Assembly: GCF_016599855.1 (NCBI RefSeq)
Contig: NZ_CP067041.1
Location: 6,510,001 to 6,574,000, forward strand
DNA length: 64,000 nt
Direction of reading: 5' to 3'
Source: Bradyrhizobium diazoefficiens
Lineage (GTDB): Bacteria > Pseudomonadota > Alphaproteobacteria > Rhizobiales > Xanthobacteraceae
Shown here: positions 29,223 through 38,706 of the stretch, piece by piece
Layout of the letters: the number at the start of each line of letters is the position of its first letter
How positions within the stretch are numbered: position 1 is the stretch's first letter
Notes under the pieces: model-generated
The model's input: only the letters and a program-made list of their open reading frames with translations
Databases searched by the model: none
What the model was told of the DNA's origin: nothing
Program-made: the position numbers and the translations under genes

Positions 29223-30674
29223 ATGGGCAAGATCACGGGTTTTCTCGAAATCGAACGGCACGACCGCAAGTACACTCCGGTCGCCGAGCGCGTGAAGCAT
29301 TTTCACGAATTCGTCGTTCCCTTGAGCGAGAAGGAAACGCGCGACCAGGCCGCGCGCTGCATGAATTGCGGCATTCCCTATTGCCACGGCACCGGCTCGG
29401 TCGCGCCGGGCACGCCCGGCTGCCCGGTCAACAACCAGATCCCCGATTTCAACGACCTCGTCTACCAAGGCAATTGGGAAGAGGCCTCGCGCAATCTGCA
29501 CTCGACCAACAATTTCCCGGAGTTCACCGGCCGCATTTGTCCGGCGCCATGCGAAGCGTCCTGCACGCTCAACATCGACGACAACCCTGTGACCATCAAG
29601 ACCATCGAATGCGCGATCGTCGACCGCGCCTGGGACAATGGCTGGTTGAAGCCTGAGGTCGCGGCCGTCAAGACCGGCAAGAAGGTCGCGGTGATCGGCT
29701 CGGGCCCAGCGGGCATGGCCTGCGCCCAGCAGCTCGCGCGCGCCGGACACGACGTGCATCTGTTCGAGAAATACGCCAAGGCCGGCGGGCTGCTGCGCTA
29801 CGGCATCCCTGATTTCAAGATGGAGAAGGGCATCATCGACCGCCGCGTCGCGCAGATGGAAGGTGAAGGTGTCACCTTCCACTACAACAGCCATGTCGGC
29901 GTCGACGGCAATGTCGATCCGCGCGAGATGCTCAACCAGTACGACGCGATCGCGCTGACCGGCGGTGCGGAAGCCCCGCGCGATCTGCCGATCCCCGGCC
30001 GCGATCTCGCCGGCATCCACTATGCCATGGATTTCCTGCCGCAGCAGAACCGCCGCGTCTCTGAGGAGCCGCTGGGCGGCGTCCAGGAGATTTTGGCCGT
30101 CGGCAAGCATGTCGTCGTTATCGGCGGCGGCGACACCGGCTCCGATTGCATCGGCACCTCGCTGCGCCAGGGCGCGCTTTCAGTGACCCAGCTCGAGATC
30201 ATGCCCGCCCCGCCCGAACGCGAGAACAAGGGCCTGACCTGGCCGAACTGGCCGCTGAAGATGAGGACGTCGTCCAGCCAGGCCGAAGGTGCAATCCGCG
30301 AATTCGCCGTGCTGACGCAGAAATTTTCCGGCGAGAACGGCCAAGTCAAGAAGCTGCACTGCATCCGCGTCGACGACAAGTTCAAGCCGATCGAAGGCAC
30401 CGAGTTCGTTCTCGATGCCGACCTCGTCCTGCTCGCGATGGGTTTCGTGCACCCCGTGCATGAAGGCCTGTTGAAGCAGCTCGCAGTCGAGCTCGACCCC
30501 CGCGGCAACGTCAAGGCCAACACGCTGGATTACCAGACCTCGCGCCCGAACGTGTTCTCCGCCGGCGACATGCGCCGCGGCCAGTCGCTGGTGGTCTGGG
30601 CGATCCGCGAGGGCCGGCTGTGCGCGCGGTCGATCGATACGTTCCTGATGGGGAAGACGGATCTGCCGCGGTAG
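29223..30674 (+). CDS. gltD: glutamate synthase small subunit
   Basis: A 483-residue NADPH-oxidising beta subunit of glutamate synthase. The N-terminal cysteines for two 4Fe-4S clusters appear in [18 protein letters not shown] and CPAPCEASC. An FAD-binding [10 protein letters not shown] motif is near residue 160 and an NADPH-binding GGGDTGSDC near 302. The late [16 protein letters not shown] region finishes the FAD site. It passes electrons to GltB through the iron-sulfur clusters. Start 29223 ([19 protein letters not shown]) matches the family. The 14 upstream in-frame residues overlap the repeat and are excluded. Confidence 0.97.
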   Translation: MGKITGFLEIERHDRKYTPVAERVKHFHEFVVPLSEKETRDQAARCMNCGIPYCHGTGSVAPGTPGCPVNNQIPDFNDLVYQGNWEEASRNLHSTNNFPEFTGRICPAPCEASCTLNIDDNPVTIKTIECAIVDRAWDNGWLKPEVAAVKTGKKVAVIGSGPAGMACAQQLARAGHDVHLFEKYAKAGGLLRYGIPDFKMEKGIIDRRVAQMEGEGVTFHYNSHVGVDGNVDPREMLNQYDAIALTGGAEAPRDLPIPGRDLAGIHYAMDFLPQQNRRVSEEPLGGVQEILAVGKHVVVIGGGDTGSDCIGTSLRQGALSVTQLEIMPAPPERENKGLTWPNWPLKMRTSSSQAEGAIREFAVLTQKFSGENGQVKKLHCIRVDDKFKPIEGTEFVLDADLVLLAMGFVHPVHEGLLKQLAVELDPRGNVKANTLDYQTSRPNVFSAGDMRRGQSLVVWAIREGRLCARSIDTFLMGKTDLPR

Positions 30675-30679
30675 GCGCT

Positions 30680-30797
30680 GTCGTCCTGGCGAAAGCCAGA
30701 ACCCATACCGCGGAATCTATCGGTCGTAGTACCGAACTCCCACCCTTCGCCAAACCACTCCCTGGGGTAATGGGTCCTGGCTTTCGCCAGGACGACA
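30680..30797. repeat. inverted intergenic repeat, family C (TGTCGTCCTGGCGAAAGCCAG)
   Basis: TGTCGTCCTGGCGAAAGCCAG at one end and CTGGCTTTCGCCAGGACGACA at the other, nearly perfect inverse copies about 80 bases apart. Each end also contains its own small hairpin CTGGCGAAAGCCAG. It lies just after gltD and may end that transcript. Confidence 0.75.
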
Positions 30798-30840
30798 CCC
30801 TGAGGGCTTGGCTGCGCCGTGCGCACCCAGTCACGCGCTG

Positions 30841-32586
30841 TTAGTTCTGCAGCCTCATGCCCAGCATCACCACCGTGGCCTGCGAGCTCGAACCCGGCTG
30901 GTTCGAATCCAGGATGTCGTGGCGCAGCGTGCCCTTGATCCAGATATTGCGGTTGAGCTTGTAGATCAGATTGCCTTCGAGCGAGTAGGTGTTGTCGTTG
31001 CGATTCTGGCCCTGGTAGTCGTAGGTGCCGTAGGTGAACTTGCCGATGGCGGTCAGCCAGCGGCGGAAGTCGTGATCGACTTCGGCGGCGTAGGTGTGCA
31101 CCAGCACGCCGGAGGAGCCGGGGATGGTGGTTTCCGCGATCTGCGTGTCGGTGTTGAATTTCACGGTCGTCAGCCCGCTCGCGTTCCAGATCAGCGAGCC
31201 CGAGGTCAGGAAGCCCGAGAGCTGACTGAGCCGCGGATCGACATAGTTGCGCGCGGAATAGCCGACCGAGACCTCGCCGGTGAGGATGCGCGAGAATTCA
31301 AAGGACGAGCCGATTTTGGCGTAGCCGCCGTTTGAATCACGCAAATAGCCGTTGCGGTCGGCGGCCTGATCGTGGACGCGGTTGTCGCCCTCGATCTCGA
31401 CGAACGGTTTTAAGCCCGACTTCAGCTCGTACGAGAAGCGCCCGACGCCGCCATACTGGTTGAAGTCCCGGTCGTCGTTGCTGAAGGTCGAGCCGTCGGT
31501 GAGCTTGGACTCGGTATAGGCGGTGCGATCCACCGTCGCGCCGGCCGCAACCTGGAAGCGGTTAAAGGTCTGGTCGAAGCCGAAGGTGCCGCCATAGGTG
31601 GCGTAGACAGGGTATTTCTGCAGGCCGGCCTGCACGTTCGGACTGCCGGGATTGTCGGTGGCGAGCCGCAGGCGCAGCTGCGAGGTCAATTTGAGATCGC
31701 GATCGACATCGAAGCGGCCATCGACATGGCCGGTGAAATCGGGACGGTTGATCTCAACCGGCGAGGGCGAAGGAAGCCCGTCGATCGTCGCCGGCATATT
31801 GTTGGTATAGCCGGAGAACGAGCCGCGCAAATCCGCGACTAGAGCGTGGCGCTCCCAGTCGGACATCACGAGCAGGTCCGGCGCGACGACATAGACCGGC
31901 GAGCCGACCGGCTTTTGCAGACGCGCGGGATTGGTGTCGTAGCCGGTCGAGAGCTCAAGCCCGCCCTTGATCAAAAAGCTGCCGGCGTAATCGCCGACCG
32001 CGCCGAATGCGTCGTCATCGGCCTTGAGGCGGCGGCGCTGCGGCTGGCCGGGCACGGTGCCCGCCATCGCGGGCGGCACCGGCGTCTTGTTCGCAGTCTC
32101 CGAGGGCGGCGGTGCAATGCGCGGTGCACCGAGAGGGGACAGTGTCGGTGTTGCCGACGGCACGGGCGAGCCGGGACCTGCGGGCCTCTTCGGCTTCGGC
32201 TGTCCGGGATAGAGTTTTGGCTGCTGGCGCTTGCGATTGAGCGAATCGTAGCCGGAGCTGCTCGCACCGTTGGCGGCGGGTAGGCCATAAGTCGGCACCT
32301 GCCCGATCCGCGAGGCCGCGGGCGCATCGCTTTTTTTGCGCGGATCGTCGTTGGGATCCGGCGGCGTCGGGATCGCGTCCGACGGCGCCTGCCGCACGCC
32401 GGCGATGCGGCGCATCGGCAGCGCGTCGGGCGCGACGAAGCCGCCGCGGCTGGGATTGAACAGGTCCGGGGTGAGGCTCTGGGCGGCCGCAGGGGCACTT
32501 TCCAGCGCGGTCAGCAGCAGACATGGCAAAGCGGCGCGAAGGAGTTGCGCGCGCTTGCTCCGGCCCCTGCCTGGAGGCGACCCCAC
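30841..32586 (-). CDS. outer-membrane beta-barrel protein (putative porin 2 type)
   Basis: A 581-residue outer-membrane protein. A signal peptide ([19 protein letters not shown], ending near residue 36) is followed by a Pro/Lys-rich periplasmic stretch (about 75-195, for example [17 protein letters not shown]). A beta-barrel of roughly 380 residues then follows, made of alternating amphipathic strands with aromatic girdles ([19 protein letters not shown] opens it). It resembles the BBP2_2 barrel family, often annotated as outer membrane beta-barrel protein. It has no terminal phenylalanine but ends [10 protein letters not shown]. The start is a GTG with a weak GGAG 10 bases before it. It is divergent from kdsD. 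Substrate is unknown. Confidence 0.8.
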   Translation of the reverse strand: MGSPPGRGRSKRAQLLRAALPCLLLTALESAPAAAQSLTPDLFNPSRGGFVAPDALPMRRIAGVRQAPSDAIPTPPDPNDDPRKKSDAPAASRIGQVPTYGLPAANGASSSGYDSLNRKRQQPKLYPGQPKPKRPAGPGSPVPSATPTLSPLGAPRIAPPPSETANKTPVPPAMAGTVPGQPQRRRLKADDDAFGAVGDYAGSFLIKGGLELSTGYDTNPARLQKPVGSPVYVVAPDLLVMSDWERHALVADLRGSFSGYTNNMPATIDGLPSPSPVEINRPDFTGHVDGRFDVDRDLKLTSQLRLRLATDNPGSPNVQAGLQKYPVYATYGGTFGFDQTFNRFQVAAGATVDRTAYTESKLTDGSTFSNDDRDFNQYGGVGRFSYELKSGLKPFVEIEGDNRVHDQAADRNGYLRDSNGGYAKIGSSFEFSRILTGEVSVGYSARNYVDPRLSQLSGFLTSGSLIWNASGLTTVKFNTDTQIAETTIPGSSGVLVHTYAAEVDHDFRRWLTAIGKFTYGTYDYQGQNRNDNTYSLEGNLIYKLNRNIWIKGTLRHDILDSNQPGSSSQATVVMLGMRLQN

Positions 32587-32753
32587 GATGGAATAACTCC
32601 AACGAAATCAGATACTTTCACGATGACCTCCCGCCGGCTCGCAGGAACCATCGTTAATGGAGTTAAAACAATTATGGTTAATGACCGGTTGAGGGCTTTG
32701 GCGGCCGCGTCGCCTCTCACCCCAGTCCGTGCTAAGCAGGCCCGAACGGGCCG

Positions 32754-33788
32754 ATGCCCCCCTCCTCCCTGGACCAGAACATGCCGACTTCGAAACCGCT
32801 GATGACCTCATCATCCGGCCCCACCCCGACAAGCGTCGAATCCGCGCTGCGCACGTTGGAGACCGAGAGCGGCGGCATCAACGCGCTCGCTTCCGCCCTG
32901 CGCGGCCCGTTGGGCGAGGCCTTTGCCAGGGCGGTCGACCTGATCCGCAAGGCCAAGGGCCGCGTCATCGTCACCGGTCTCGGCAAATCAGGCCACATGG
33001 CGCGCAAGATCGCGGCGACCCTAGCCTCGACCGGAACGCCGGCCTTTTTCGTTCACACCGCCGAAGCCGCCCATGGCGACCTCGGCATGATCACCGCCGA
33101 CGACGTCATCATGGCGCTGTCCTGGTCCGGCGAGCAGCCGGAGATGAAGACCCTCGTGAATTATTCTGCGCGCTTCGCGATCCCGATGATTGCGGTGACC
33201 TCGAACGCGGCGTCCTCGCTGGGACAGGCCGCCGACATCGTGATCGAGCTGCCGAAGGCGCGCGAGGCCTGCCCGCACAATCTGGCACCAACCACCTCGA
33301 CCATGATGCAGGTCGCGATCGGCGATGCCATCGCCATCGCCCTGCTCGAAGGCCGCGGCTTTACCGCGCTCGAATTCGCGCATTTCCATCCCGGCGGCAA
33401 GCTGGGGGCCATGCTGAAATTCGTGCGCGATTACATGCGCACCGGCGCGGAGATTCCGCTCAAGCCTGAAGGCACCAAGATGTCGGACGCTGTGATGGAG
33501 ATGTCCGCCAAGGGGCTGGGCTGCGTCTGCATCGTGAACGGTGTGAACGAGGCCGTCGGCATCATCACGGACGGCGATTTGCGCCGCCACATGCGGCCGG
33601 ATCTTTTGACCGCGTCGGTCGACGACATCATGACCAGGCAGCCGAAGACGGTGCCGCCCTCGATGCTGGCAACCGAGATGATCGAGGTGCTGAACACCCG
33701 CAAGATCACGACGCTGGTCGTGACCGAGGCGGACAAGGTGGTCGGCATCGTGCATCTGCACGATTTGTTGCGGGCGGGTGTGGCGTAA
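32754..33788 (+). CDS. kdsD: arabinose-5-phosphate isomerase (KpsF/GutQ family)
   Basis: A 344-residue enzyme interconverting ribulose-5-phosphate and arabinose-5-phosphate, the first step to Kdo for lipopolysaccharide. The SIS domain (about 50-190) shows VTGLGKSGHMARKIAATLAS and the family histidine in TAEAAHGDLG, with SWSGEQPEM and the PTTSTMMQVAIGDAIA segment. Two CBS domains (about 225-340) finish it, containing GIITDGDLRR. ATG 32754 is taken; another in-frame ATG at 32781 is equally possible, as neither has a strong ribosome site. No other Kdo or LPS genes are adjacent. Confidence 0.92.
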   Translation: MPPSSLDQNMPTSKPLMTSSSGPTPTSVESALRTLETESGGINALASALRGPLGEAFARAVDLIRKAKGRVIVTGLGKSGHMARKIAATLASTGTPAFFVHTAEAAHGDLGMITADDVIMALSWSGEQPEMKTLVNYSARFAIPMIAVTSNAASSLGQAADIVIELPKAREACPHNLAPTTSTMMQVAIGDAIAIALLEGRGFTALEFAHFHPGGKLGAMLKFVRDYMRTGAEIPLKPEGTKMSDAVMEMSAKGLGCVCIVNGVNEAVGIITDGDLRRHMRPDLLTASVDDIMTRQPKTVPPSMLATEMIEVLNTRKITTLVVTEADKVVGIVHLHDLLRAGVA

Positions 33789-33795
33789 GCCGCTC

Positions 33796-33898
33796 GTCAT
33801 TCCGGAGCGCGCCACTTGGCGCGAACCCGGAATCCATTTCACTCCGATGTCGCTGCAAAATGGATTCCGGGCTCGCCCTTCGGGCGCCCCGGAATGAC
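33796..33898. repeat. palindromic intergenic repeat, family B
   Basis: GTCATTCCGGAGCGC, GCGCGAACCCGGAATCCATTT, then AAATGGATTCCGGGCTCGCCC and GGGCGCCCCGGAATGAC. Both ends and both inner arms are inverse copies. It lies in the convergent gap between kdsD and the CMD-family gene. Confidence 0.8.
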
Positions 33899-33900
33899 AC

Positions 33901-34452
33901 CTACTGCGGAAACCGCGCCGCCTGCTCCTCCAGTGGCAGCTTGAGCCCGTTCGCGAGATACGACACCGTGCGGTAGAAGCCGCACAGCAGCATGATCTCC
34001 AGAATCTGTGCCTCGCCGTAATGCGCCAACAGCGCAGCAAATTCGGCGTCACTCAACGTCGCGCGGTGGTGCAATGCGTCGACCCCCGCGATCAGAGCCT
34101 GCTCGGCCGGCGACCAGCAGGATGACGTCGCATCGCTCTGCACCGTCGCGCAGACCTCATCCTTGGTGAGCTTCGCCGGGCCGGCGAAGATCGCTACATG
34201 GACGCCCCATTCATATTCGCAACCATTGAGCGCACAGGTGCGATCGATGACGATCTCGCGCTCGCGCAGCGACAGCGGCCCGGGGTCAAGCAGGTCGCCG
34301 GCGCGAAACTTGTCCCAGGCGCGGCTGTGGCTGGCCATGACCCGGAACAGCATCAGCGGCGGCGCGCCGCGCATGATGCGGTCGAACTGCGCCTGGATCT
34401 GCGGGGGATAAGGCGGCGCGAGCGGTACCATACGCGGCGTGGAGGATGACAT
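33901..34452 (-). CDS. carboxymuconolactone decarboxylase/AhpD-like protein
   Basis: A 183-residue all-helical protein of the CMD family. The characteristic region is REREIVIDRTCALNGCEYEWGVHVAIFAG, with cysteines at C-x3-C instead of the C-x2-C of AhpD, then the second helical segment LLAHYGEAQILEIMLLCGFYR. Members include alkylhydroperoxidase-like redox proteins and small lyases. Without the AhpD CxxC a peroxidase role is uncertain. Start MSSSTPRMVPL at 34452 is used; an ATG two codons upstream is possible. It is divergent from an HxlR regulator, with twin operators covering its promoter. Confidence 0.82.
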   Translation of the reverse strand: MSSSTPRMVPLAPPYPPQIQAQFDRIMRGAPPLMLFRVMASHSRAWDKFRAGDLLDPGPLSLREREIVIDRTCALNGCEYEWGVHVAIFAGPAKLTKDEVCATVQSDATSSCWSPAEQALIAGVDALHHRATLSDAEFAALLAHYGEAQILEIMLLCGFYRTVSYLANGLKLPLEEQAARFPQ

Positions 34453-34465
34453 GAGCATCTTTCTT

Positions 34466-34504
34466 GCTACAATTCCTGTAGCAATACGCTACATTATCCG
34501 TAGC
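34466..34504. promoter_or_regulatory. twin-dyad operator for the HxlR regulator
   Basis: Two identical palindromic half-site pairs: GCTAC-AATTCCT-GTAGC (34466-34482) and GCTAC-ATTATCC-GTAGC (34488-34504). Their centres are 22 bases apart, about two helical turns. They lie between the divergent CMD-family and HxlR genes, the expected place for an autoregulated HxlR-type repressor/activator. The perfect repetition makes chance unlikely. Confidence 0.8.
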
Positions 34505-34524
34505 AAGACGCAAGAGGGCCGAGA

Positions 34525-34854
34525 ATGGCGAAACAGGCAACATCGGGGGAACGGCGCGTGCGCGGCTCGCGCACCGGCCGGCCGATCATGGCGCTGCTCG
34601 ACCTGCTCGGCCGGCGCTGGAGCTTACGGATTCTCTGGGAATTGCGCGAAGAGCCTCTCACGTCGCGCGCACTGCGCTCGGCCTGCGACGAGGCCTCGCC
34701 GACGGTGCTGCAGACACGGCTGACCGAGCTGCGCGAGGCGGGGTTTGTGGAGCTGGGCGATGGCGGCGGCTATGGGCTGACGGCTCGGGGGCGGGAGCTG
34801 TGCGAGACATTCATGCCGCTGCACCGGTTTGCGGAGCGGTGGAAGAAGAGCTGA
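34525..34854 (+). CDS. HxlR family transcriptional regulator
   Basis: A 109-residue winged-helix regulator. The recognition region LDLLGRRWSLRILWELREEPL is followed by SPTVLQTRLTELREAGFVEL and the wing GGGYGLTARGREL. HxlR proteins often sense electrophiles, quinones or aldehydes, sometimes through cysteines; this protein has one, in SACDEASP. It is divergent from the CMD-family gene and most likely binds the two GCTAC-N7-GTAGC dyads between them. It ends 50 bases before the convergent NfeD gene, with a half-copy of the CTCTCCCC repeat in the gap. Confidence 0.9.
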   Translation: MAKQATSGERRVRGSRTGRPIMALLDLLGRRWSLRILWELREEPLTSRALRSACDEASPTVLQTRLTELREAGFVELGDGGGYGLTARGRELCETFMPLHRFAERWKKS

Positions 34855-34904
34855 TGCCCGCGTTCCCCTCTCCCCGTTCTTGCGGGGAGAGGCGAAGAAA
34901 GAAG

Positions 34905-35348
34905 CTACGCCGCGGCCACCGTCAGGTTTGCGCCATCCACCTGCACCACTTTCACCCTTGTCCCCGCCGGCGTGTCCGGGCCGGCGACACGCCACACCGT
35001 GTCGCCGATGCGCACGGTGCCGTTGCCGTCGATGATCGGCTTCTCCAGCGTGAACTCGCGGCCCAGCAGCGCCTCGGTGCGCTTGTTGAGGAAGGGGCTC
35101 ATACTTGCGCCGGTCCGGCCCCGGGCGAGCCGGCGCCACACCGGCACGGCGGCTGCGGCGAACACCGCGAACATCACGAGCTGGATCTGCCAGGATATGG
35201 CGGCAGCGAACGAGATCAGGCCGACCAGGAGCGCAGCAAGCCCGAGCCAGAACAGGAACACGCCCGGCGCCGCCACCTCCAGCGCCATCAGGATGAAGCC
35301 GAAGATCAGCCAGTTCCAGGTGCCGAGCGATACGAACATGTCGGTCAT
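34905..35348 (-). CDS. NfeD family membrane protein
   Basis: A 147-residue NfeD1b-type protein. Two or three N-terminal membrane helices (WNWLIFGFILMALEVAAPGVFLFW and a following pair) lead into a C-terminal OB-fold domain (about 90-147, TVRIGDTVWRVAGPD and RVKVVQVDGANLTV). NfeD proteins pair with stomatin-like SPFH proteins in membrane quality control. Its gene is 55 bases downstream of a slipin gene on the same strand, the classic pair. Confidence 0.9.
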   Translation of the reverse strand: MTDMFVSLGTWNWLIFGFILMALEVAAPGVFLFWLGLAALLVGLISFAAAISWQIQLVMFAVFAAAAVPVWRRLARGRTGASMSPFLNKRTEALLGREFTLEKPIIDGNGTVRIGDTVWRVAGPDTPAGTRVKVVQVDGANLTVAAA

Positions 35349-35403
35349 GACATGACCTCCAGATGTTGGCGCATGACCTTAGCGGAAGATCACGCGCCGT
35401 TTC

Positions 35404-36405
35404 TTACCCCTGCCGCGGCACTGCCGGCGGCGTGCCGCCGGTGGGCGGCACCGAGCCCGTGCGGCGCGCGGCAGCGGCCGCGGACGCAGCGCTTTCGCCG
35501 AACGTCGCCTTGGCGATCTCGCCGATACCGGCGAGCGAGCCCAGCAAGCTGGTCGCTTCGATCGGCAGCATGATGATCTTCTGGTTCGGCGCATCGGCGA
35601 ACTGGCCGAATGCCTTGATATACTTATCGGCGATAAAATAGTTCAACGCCGCCACGTCGCCTTTGGCGATGGCCTCGCTGACCATCTGCGTCGCCTTGGC
35701 TTCAGCCTCGGCAGACCGTTCGCGCGCTTCGGCGTCGCGGAACGCAGCTTCCTTGCGGCCTTCCGCCTGGAGGATCTGGCCCTGCTTGGCGCCCTCGGCG
35801 CGTAGGATTTCGGACTGGCGCTGGCCTTCCGCCTGCAAGATGTCGGCGCGCTTGACGCGCTCAGCCTTCATCTGCCGGCCCATCGCCTCGACCAGGTCGG
35901 CGGGCGGCACGATGTCCTTGATCTCGATTCGGTTGACCTTGAGACCCCAGGGCGAGACCGCGGCATCGACCACGCGCAACAGGCGCTCGTTGATCTCATC
36001 GCGATGCGATAGCACCTGGTCGAGATCCATCGAGCCCATCACCGAACGTATGTTGGTCATCGTCAGCACGATGATCGCCTGGGTGAGATTGGCGACCTCG
36101 TAGCTCGCCTTGGCGGCGTCGAACACCTGGAAGAAGGCGACGCCGTCCACCGTCACGGTGGCGTTGTCCTTGGTGATCACTTCCTGCTCGGGAATGTTGA
36201 TCACCTGCTCCATCATGTTCATCTTGCGGCCGACCCGATCGAAATAGGGAACGATCAGGTTCAGCCCCGGCGCCAGCGTGCGGGTGTATTTGCCGAACCG
36301 CTCGATGGTCCAGTCAAACCCCTGCGGTACCGTCTTCACGCCGGCGAACAACGTAACGATCACAAGCAACACCAGAACAATCGCGAAAATATCGAAACCG
36401 CTCAT
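35404..36405 (-). CDS. SPFH/band 7 slipin, QmcA-like
   Basis: A 333-residue stomatin-like membrane protein. One N-terminal helix (FAIVLVLLVIVTLFAGV) is followed by the SPFH domain (about 20-190, VPYFDRVGRKMNMMEQVINI) and a long coiled coil rich in Ala/Glu/Gln repeats (about 195-265, LQAEGQRQSEILRAEGAKQG and similar). A disordered Ala/Pro tail ends the protein. Slipins oligomerise into membrane rings and associate with NfeD and proteases such as FtsH. Start MSGFDIFAIV (36405) follows GGAGG and gives the usual family start. The upstream frame to 36447 is not used. It forms an operon with nfeD. Confidence 0.92.
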   Translation of the reverse strand: MSGFDIFAIVLVLLVIVTLFAGVKTVPQGFDWTIERFGKYTRTLAPGLNLIVPYFDRVGRKMNMMEQVINIPEQEVITKDNATVTVDGVAFFQVFDAAKASYEVANLTQAIIVLTMTNIRSVMGSMDLDQVLSHRDEINERLLRVVDAAVSPWGLKVNRIEIKDIVPPADLVEAMGRQMKAERVKRADILQAEGQRQSEILRAEGAKQGQILQAEGRKEAAFRDAEARERSAEAEAKATQMVSEAIAKGDVAALNYFIADKYIKAFGQFADAPNQKIIMLPIEATSLLGSLAGIGEIAKATFGESAASAAAAARRTGSVPPTGGTPPAVPRQG

Positions 36406-36612
36406 ATATCCTCCAAGCCAGGAAAAGGTCCTTTCCCGCGCTGTCATTGGTCGGGATCACGATCCTACCGGTTCAGCGGTCGCTTTTCACGTCGGCATCC
36501 ACGCTATTCTGCACAAGACGCCCTCGGATGGAACGGTCACGATTATGTATTTGCGAAAGGCTCTTGAAAGCCTGGAGGCGCAGACCTACCGGCAAAGTTA
36601 AGAAATGCGCCG

Positions 36613-37578
36613 CTACTCAATGACGTCGTTCGCGGTTGCGATCAGGCTTGGGGGAAGCATGATGCCAATCGCTTTGGCTGTCTTCAGGTTGACCGCAAGC
36701 TCGAACTTGGTGGGATTCTGCACCGGGAGATCGGCGGGCTGTGCGCCCCTCAGGATGCGATCGATATAGGAGGCTGCGCGGCGCAGTTGCTCGGCGCTGT
36801 CGGTGCTGTAGGACATCAGCCCACCCTCGTCGACGAAGGCACGGCTCCAGAACACCGAAGGCAGGCGCGCTTCCGCAATCACGGTCAAGAGATGCGCGCG
36901 GTTAGCCATGGTGAAGAAGTCCGGCAGGACCAGGAAGCCGCCGTCCTTGCGCGAGGCCAGTGCGGCGATGGAAGCGGGGTCATGCACCGGCGCGGGCTCG
37001 AGCGTCACGTGCAGCGTGCGCGCGGCGTCCTCGATCGTGTGCAGCATCAAAGGCGCGAAGGGCGCGGTGGCGGGATTGTAGACGACGAAGACGCGCGACA
37101 CTTTTGGCGTGACCTGCGTCAGCATCTCCAGCCATTTGCCGGCGAGCGGGCCGTCGTAATCGGTGAAGCCGGTGATGTTGCCGCCGGGATGCGCGAGGTT
37201 TTTGACAAAACCCTGGCTGACGGGGTCGGTGACCACGGCGAACACGATCGGGATCTTCGTGGTCCGCTGGCGCAGCTCTTCCACCGAGGGCGTGCCGATC
37301 GCGAGCAGGATATCGGGCTTGAGCGCGATCAATTCGTCGGCGAGCGGGGCGATGCGGGCACGGTCGCCAGCCCCGCTGCGCCAGTCGACCAGCAAGTTGT
37401 CGTGCTCCTTCCAGCCATGGGCGGCGAGCGCTTCGGCCAGGTGGGTCTGTCCGATCACGTCATCGGCCGTGACCGAGAGCACGCCCAGTCGGCGCGTCGT
37501 GTTCGGCTGCTGCGCAAGCGCCGACGGCGACATCGCGGCGATCACCCCAAGAAGCGCCAGGCATTCGCGGCGATTCAT
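36613..37578 (-). CDS. ABC transporter substrate-binding protein (TrpX-type), lone
   Basis: A 321-residue periplasmic binding protein. An N-terminal signal (ECLALLGVIAAMSPSALAQQ) is followed by RRLGVLSVTADD and two alpha/beta lobes with AIGTPSVEELRQRTTKIPIV and FVVYNPATAP. It belongs to the PF04392 family, which includes tryptophan/tyrosine binding proteins but whose ligands in soil bacteria are mostly unknown. The usual permease and ATPase genes are absent. It begins 8 bases after the ferrochelatase stop, so it is probably co-transcribed with hemH, an odd pairing. Confidence 0.85.
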   Translation of the reverse strand: MNRRECLALLGVIAAMSPSALAQQPNTTRRLGVLSVTADDVIGQTHLAEALAAHGWKEHDNLLVDWRSGAGDRARIAPLADELIALKPDILLAIGTPSVEELRQRTTKIPIVFAVVTDPVSQGFVKNLAHPGGNITGFTDYDGPLAGKWLEMLTQVTPKVSRVFVVYNPATAPFAPLMLHTIEDAARTLHVTLEPAPVHDPASIAALASRKDGGFLVLPDFFTMANRAHLLTVIAEARLPSVFWSRAFVDEGGLMSYSTDSAEQLRRAASYIDRILRGAQPADLPVQNPTKFELAVNLKTAKAIGIMLPPSLIATANDVIE

Positions 37579-37586
37579 AGGGCCCA

Positions 37587-38624
37587 TTAGATCCAGCCCT
37601 GCAGCTCGCGCAGCACCAGGGTACGGATCACATTCATGCCGGGATTGCTATCATTGAGGCAAGGGATCGCGGAAAACTGCTCGCCGCCATTATGCCTGAA
37701 GATCTCGGCATTCTCCTGCGCGATCTCTTCCAGCGTCTCCAGGCAATCGGCGGAAAAGCCTGGCGTCGCCACTGCGATGCGGCGCACCCCTTCCCTGGCG
37801 AGCCGCTCCATCGTCTTGTCGGTGTAGGGCTGCAGCCACTCGTCATTGCCGAAGCGCGACTGGAAGGTCAGCAGCAATTTTGTCGAATCCATCCCGAGCC
37901 GACGGCGCAGCGCTTCGGTGGTGGCGACGCAATGACGCTGATAGGGATCGCCCTTGTCGACATAGGATTTCGGCATCCCGTGGAAGGAGGCGACGATCAA
38001 CTCGGGCTTGAAGGAAAGCGTCGCCAGATGCGCCTCGATCGAGACCGCGAGCGCCTCGATATAGGCTTCGTCCTTATAGTAGGGCGGCGTCACCCGCAGC
38101 GTCGGCTGTGCACGCAGGCGGGCGAGCACGCGAAACACTTCGTCGCAGACGGTCGCCGAGGTCGAGGCGGAATATTGCGGATAAAGGGGAACGGCGAGAA
38201 TGCGCTCGCAGTCCTTCGCGATCAGCGCATCGATGCCGGCCTTGATCGAGGGATTGCCATAGCGCATCGCCCAGTCCACCACGACGTGGCTGCGATCGGA
38301 CAGCGCGGCTGCGAGCTTGTCGGCTTGCGACCGCGTGATGGTCTTCAGCGGCGACTCGTTTTTCTCGTTGTTCCATATCTTCTGGTAATCGAGCGCCTTG
38401 GTGCGGGGACGGCGGCGCAGGATGATGCCGTTCAGCACGGCTTGCCAGATCAGGCCCTGGTCCTCGATGACGCGGGCGTCAGAGAGGAATTCCTTCAGAT
38501 AGACCCGCACGCCCGGGGCGTCGGCGGTGTCGGGCGTGCCGAGATTGACCAGCAGCACGCCGACGCGCGGCTGGGCCGACTGTGCTGCCGGTTTCGCGGT
38601 GTCGATCGGGGCTAAGCTCGTCAT
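37587..38624 (-). CDS. hemH: ferrochelatase
   Basis: A 345-residue enzyme inserting Fe2+ into protoporphyrin IX, the last step of haem synthesis, peripheral to the inner membrane. Marks are GVLLVNLGTPDTADA near the N-terminus, PLYPQYSASTSATV near residue 160, and the catalytic histidine region ELIVASFHGMPKSYVDKGDPYQ near 210, plus FQSRFGNDEWLQPYT. Start at MTSLAPIDTAKP (38624) is preferred; the ATG 12 codons earlier is also possible. The substrate-binding protein gene follows at 8 bases. The MAPEG gene is divergent. Confidence 0.96.
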   Translation of the reverse strand: MTSLAPIDTAKPAAQSAQPRVGVLLVNLGTPDTADAPGVRVYLKEFLSDARVIEDQGLIWQAVLNGIILRRRPRTKALDYQKIWNNEKNESPLKTITRSQADKLAAALSDRSHVVVDWAMRYGNPSIKAGIDALIAKDCERILAVPLYPQYSASTSATVCDEVFRVLARLRAQPTLRVTPPYYKDEAYIEALAVSIEAHLATLSFKPELIVASFHGMPKSYVDKGDPYQRHCVATTEALRRRLGMDSTKLLLTFQSRFGNDEWLQPYTDKTMERLAREGVRRIAVATPGFSADCLETLEEIAQENAEIFRHNGGEQFSAIPCLNDSNPGMNVIRTLVLRELQGWI

Positions 38625-38706
38625 GGCCCGTTGCGTCGCGCGTTGCTCCGAACTTGTCAAGCTGAGCCCGGTTTCGCTAGGGTCGCCCCCAAGCGGGGGA
38701 GAAACG

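Noticed and set aside
36406..36612. Possible short plus-strand gene end (MYLRKALESLEAQ...)
   Set aside because: Only 18 codons follow the ATG, with no clear start or ribosome site.
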